Source: Gammaproteobacteria bacterium UBA5338 (GTDB lineage: Bacteria; Pseudomonadota; Gammaproteobacteria; Pseudomonadales; UBA5862). From it: a stretch of DNA of 9,080 nucleotides. Each line of letters opens with the position of its first letter. The first letter of the stretch is position 1. The stretch lies in contig DHQM01000120.1 in the NCBI GenBank assembly GCA_002408105.1, positions 49,225 through 58,304 of the forward strand, in the 5' to 3' direction. The translations under genes and the position numbers were made by a program. The notes below the pieces were generated by a model. The model ran no database searches. It was not told the DNA's origin and was given only the letters and a program-made list of their open reading frames with translations. Positions 7,801 to 9,080 of the stretch are shown in pieces.

Positions 7801-7915
7801 GCGGGCGGTGATCGGCGGCTTGTTGAGTTCAACCCTGGTGACTTTGGTGGTCATCCCGCTGGCCTTCGCGGTGGTGCACCGCCGTCCGGCCCGCACCGGC
7901 GCGGAGGTGGGATGA
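4832..7915 (+). CDS. RND efflux transporter permease (AcrB/AcrD/AcrF family)
   Basis: This 1027-residue inner-membrane pump has the RND plan of twelve membrane helices and two large periplasmic loops. Helix 1 is near 12-30, the first porter loop runs to about 334, helices 2-6 lie within about 335-490, helix 7 near 527-546, the second loop up to about 858, and helices 8-12 within about 860-1013. Diagnostic stretches are [20 protein letters not shown] at the N-terminus, [20 protein letters not shown] in helix 4, [20 protein letters not shown] after helix 8, [19 protein letters not shown] in helix 10 and [20 protein letters not shown] before helix 11. Length and loops fit drug-type (HAE) pumps rather than heavy-metal CzcA types. 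Compared with AcrB, Asp407 is kept (Asp398), while Asp408 and Lys940 are Asn (Asn399, Asn926). The Arg971 and Thr978 equivalents are present (Arg957, Thr964). An AGAGG at 4817-4821 may serve as ribosome-binding site. The substrate cannot be predicted. Confidence 0.95.
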   Translation: MNLAAFTVRRPVFTLMAVLIAVTLGLISLSRLPIDLMPELTFPTLNISTSYENASPQEVEELITRPVERAVAAVPGVEELSSTSSEGVSSVSIRFTWDTDLDAAANDLRDRLDRILDDLPEDIERPQLRKFDPSAFPILIIGVASDLDPLELRQLIDEQLSYRVERQPGVASVDVWGGLEREIQVRVDPARLAATQVSLDEVRSAIRDANVNVPAGELEEGVSDIRLRIPGRFETLEELRALVVAHRNGRSIYLHQLAVVEDTHEQISRIVRINGKPGVRLAVRKQSGSNTVQVADAVLAEVARINRDFPQLELLPIIDSGKYIRRSIDNLNRSILYGGGLAVFVLLFFLRDWRSTLVAATAIPISVVVTFALIYFGGFSLNLMTLGGLALGVGMMVDNAIVVLENIRRVREEGDASTAAEAAVLGTQQVSAAVIASTLTTLAVFLPMVFMEGVTGQMFRQLAAVVAFALFASLVVAISLVPMLASRLLGSKTLVEPQGGWKARSRGLVSWLEARYQAGLRLAFARWGRALGITFLLFFAALALVPQVGGEFMPATDEGEVRVTFEMGPGTRIDVIDTQVQRIEALVREKVPELEGMVVSIGASSFRPGAGATGEVRASLVPASQRGRSSQEVADALRVALQEIPGGRLRVRPGQGMFLMGTGGGGDRFAIEIRGYELEVLDELAAAVQQAVMQVPGITDLNLSRETGVPERLLRIDRQRAADLGVTPAQIARTLQTAVAGSSAGDFRTGGDEFRILVQLAGARQVSPQELLALTLTTADGRQVTLGSVADFELARGPMQIEREDQQRLVRITGDYSDRDLISVAQDAQAAIDGIPVPRNYDISLGGDYEEQQEASGEIGVSLLLALGLVYMVMASLYESLRNPLVVMLSVPLAIIGVVLALYLTGSTFNVQSGIGVIMLIGIVVNNAILIVDQANRLYRDRGLDARSAVQEAGRRRLRPILMTTLTTVLGLLPLALGIGEGAEAQAPMARAVIGGLLSSTLVTLVVIPLAFAVVHRRPARTGAEVG
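7903..7908 (+). promoter_or_regulatory. Strong Shine-Dalgarno sequence for the outer-membrane factor
   Basis: GGAGGT lies within the last codons of the pump gene, only three bases before the ATG at 7912. The match is near perfect but the spacing is shorter than usual. It supports initiation at or very near 7912 and coupling across the ATGA overlap. Confidence 0.55.
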
Positions 7916-9080
7916 AGCCACGCGTGCATTGGGGCGTGCTGAAGCTGCTGGGGTTCGTTGGGTTGCTGGGCACCGCATTGCAGGCGCAGCCAGCTGCACC
8001 TGCGGACCCGCGTCTGCAGTTGCCCGGCGCAGCGTTGGCTGCTGTGGATGAGACGGGCCCGCTTGACCTTTCTGTCGAGGCCGCCGTGCTGAGTGCACTC
8101 AGCTACAACCGTGCGTTGCTGGTGGAGCAATTCGCCCCGCCCATCGCCGGCACCTTTGCAGCCCTGGAGCGGGCGGCCTTTGACCCGGTGTTGTTCGCCG
8201 AATACAACTTTGCCGAAAGCGAAGCACGCCAGCTTTCCACCGCTGTCGGGGTGGACTTCCAGGTGCGCAGCGACCAGCGCGACGTTGCTGTGGGGGTGCG
8301 CCAGCAGATCTCCACCGGCACCGAGGTGGAGCTGGCGGCCTCCCAACAACGCAGCGACTCGGACCGGACACCTGAGCAATCCCAAGTGCGCCTTGGCTTG
8401 TCCGTGACCCAGGCGCTGCTGCAGGGTGCCTCGCGCCGCGCCAACCTGGTAAGCCTGCGTCAGGCCGAGTTGGATGTGGACATCTCTCACTACCAGCTGC
8501 GGGGCTTCGTGGCGCAGCTGGTGGCCGATGTCGAGCACAGCTATTGGAACTATGTGCTGGCCCGCAGGCAGCTCGACATTTTTTTGAGTTCGCTCGAAAT
8601 CGCCGACCGGCAACTGGCGGAAACACGCCAGCGCATCGCGGTCGGCGCTTTGCCCGAGACCGAGCAGCTCGCGGTGGAAGCCGAAGCCGCAGCGCGCCGC
8701 CAAGAGCTGATCGATGCACGTGCCACCCTTGCGCGCGAACGCGTGCGGCTGTTGCGGTTGATCAACATGGATGCGCATGGCGGTCGCAGCCGGGAAATCT
8801 TGCCCATTGTGGGGCCGCTCGATGCCCTGGTGCCGCTTGAGCCGGTCGAGGCCCACATCGAACTGGCGCGCAGGCTGCGGGCCGAGATCAATGAAGCCCG
8901 GTTGCGTTGGCGCCGAGGCGACCTGGATGTGATCCGCACCCGCAATGGCCTACTGCCCGTGCTCGACTTCTTCATTGTCCTTGGCAAAAGTGGCTTTGCA
9001 AGCAGCTTTTCCGATGCTGCAGATGATCTGGATGGCGACAGCTTTGACCTTCAGGCCGGGCTGCGCTTTGAGTACCCATT
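7912..9080 (+). CDS. TolC family outer-membrane efflux protein (3' truncated by window edge)
   Basis: The gene runs off the right edge after 389 complete codons without a stop. It starts at the ATG of an ATGA overlap with the pump gene (7912-7915) and encodes the likely outer-membrane channel of the tripartite pump. Residues 1-25 look like a Sec signal peptide: basic MKPR, a hydrophobic core [12 protein letters not shown], and a possible cleavage after ALQA. There is no lipobox cysteine. From about residue 50 the chain follows TolC-type architecture: [19 protein letters not shown] (helical entry), the strand-rich stretches VGVDFQVRS and [37 protein letters not shown], then long amphipathic helices with the [15 protein letters not shown] pattern and [30 protein letters not shown]. 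The second half begins near [12 protein letters not shown], with [15 protein letters not shown] as the next strand. TolC-like proteins are usually 420-500 residues, so roughly 50-110 are missing. Assignment to the family is firm, substrate unknown. Confidence 0.9.
   Translation, partial: MKPRVHWGVLKLLGFVGLLGTALQAQPAAPADPRLQLPGAALAAVDETGPLDLSVEAAVLSALSYNRALLVEQFAPPIAGTFAALERAAFDPVLFAEYNFAESEARQLSTAVGVDFQVRSDQRDVAVGVRQQISTGTEVELAASQQRSDSDRTPEQSQVRLGLSVTQALLQGASRRANLVSLRQAELDVDISHYQLRGFVAQLVADVEHSYWNYVLARRQLDIFLSSLEIADRQLAETRQRIAVGALPETEQLAVEAEAAARRQELIDARATLARERVRLLRLINMDAHGGRSREILPIVGPLDALVPLEPVEAHIELARRLRAEINEARLRWRRGDLDVIRTRNGLLPVLDFFIVLGKSGFASSFSDAADDLDGDSFDLQAGLRFEYP

Noticed and set aside
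7375..8856. Minus-strand open frame (493 codons) across the pump/outer-membrane factor junction
   Set aside because: It is antisense to two recognisable genes in an operon, its composition is shadow-like, and it shows no motif.

Overview
This window is a GC-rich bacterial chromosome segment, most likely from a gammaproteobacterium. The assignment rests on gene order and on family resemblance: aat, bpt, infA and clpA together is the arrangement known from Pseudomonas and many relatives. I cannot name the genus from the sequence alone.

Layout. (1) Positions 1-1632, plus strand: the 3' three quarters of clpA, cut by the left edge inside the first Walker A loop. (2) Positions 1650-3404, minus strand: aat, bpt and infA. 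aat and bpt overlap by four bases (ATGA). infA follows bpt after a 97-base gap that contains a plausible promoter. clpA and infA converge with only 17 bases between their stop codons. (3) Positions 3405-3644: a 240-base divergent intergenic region with several inverted repeats, including an interrupted hairpin close to the next gene. (4) Positions 3645-9080, plus strand: a three-gene efflux operon made of a membrane fusion protein, an RND inner-membrane pump and a TolC-type outer-membrane factor. Both junctions in this operon are ATGA overlaps. The outer-membrane gene runs off the right edge.

How the genes work together. Aat and Bpt add Leu/Phe or Leu to protein N-termini, creating bacterial N-degrons. 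ClpA, with the adaptor ClpS (not in the window) and the peptidase ClpP, unfolds and degrades such proteins. The left half is therefore an N-degron pathway cluster with the translation factor IF-1 embedded in it. The right half encodes a complete envelope-spanning tripartite efflux pump whose substrate cannot be read from the sequence. No local regulator gene is present in the window.

There is no gene-free stretch longer than 300 bases. I found no tRNA, rRNA, CRISPR array, insertion sequence or phage element. I do not see a wholly new biological system here. The points most worth a second look are the altered proton-relay residues of the RND pump and the repeat-rich leader in front of the efflux operon.
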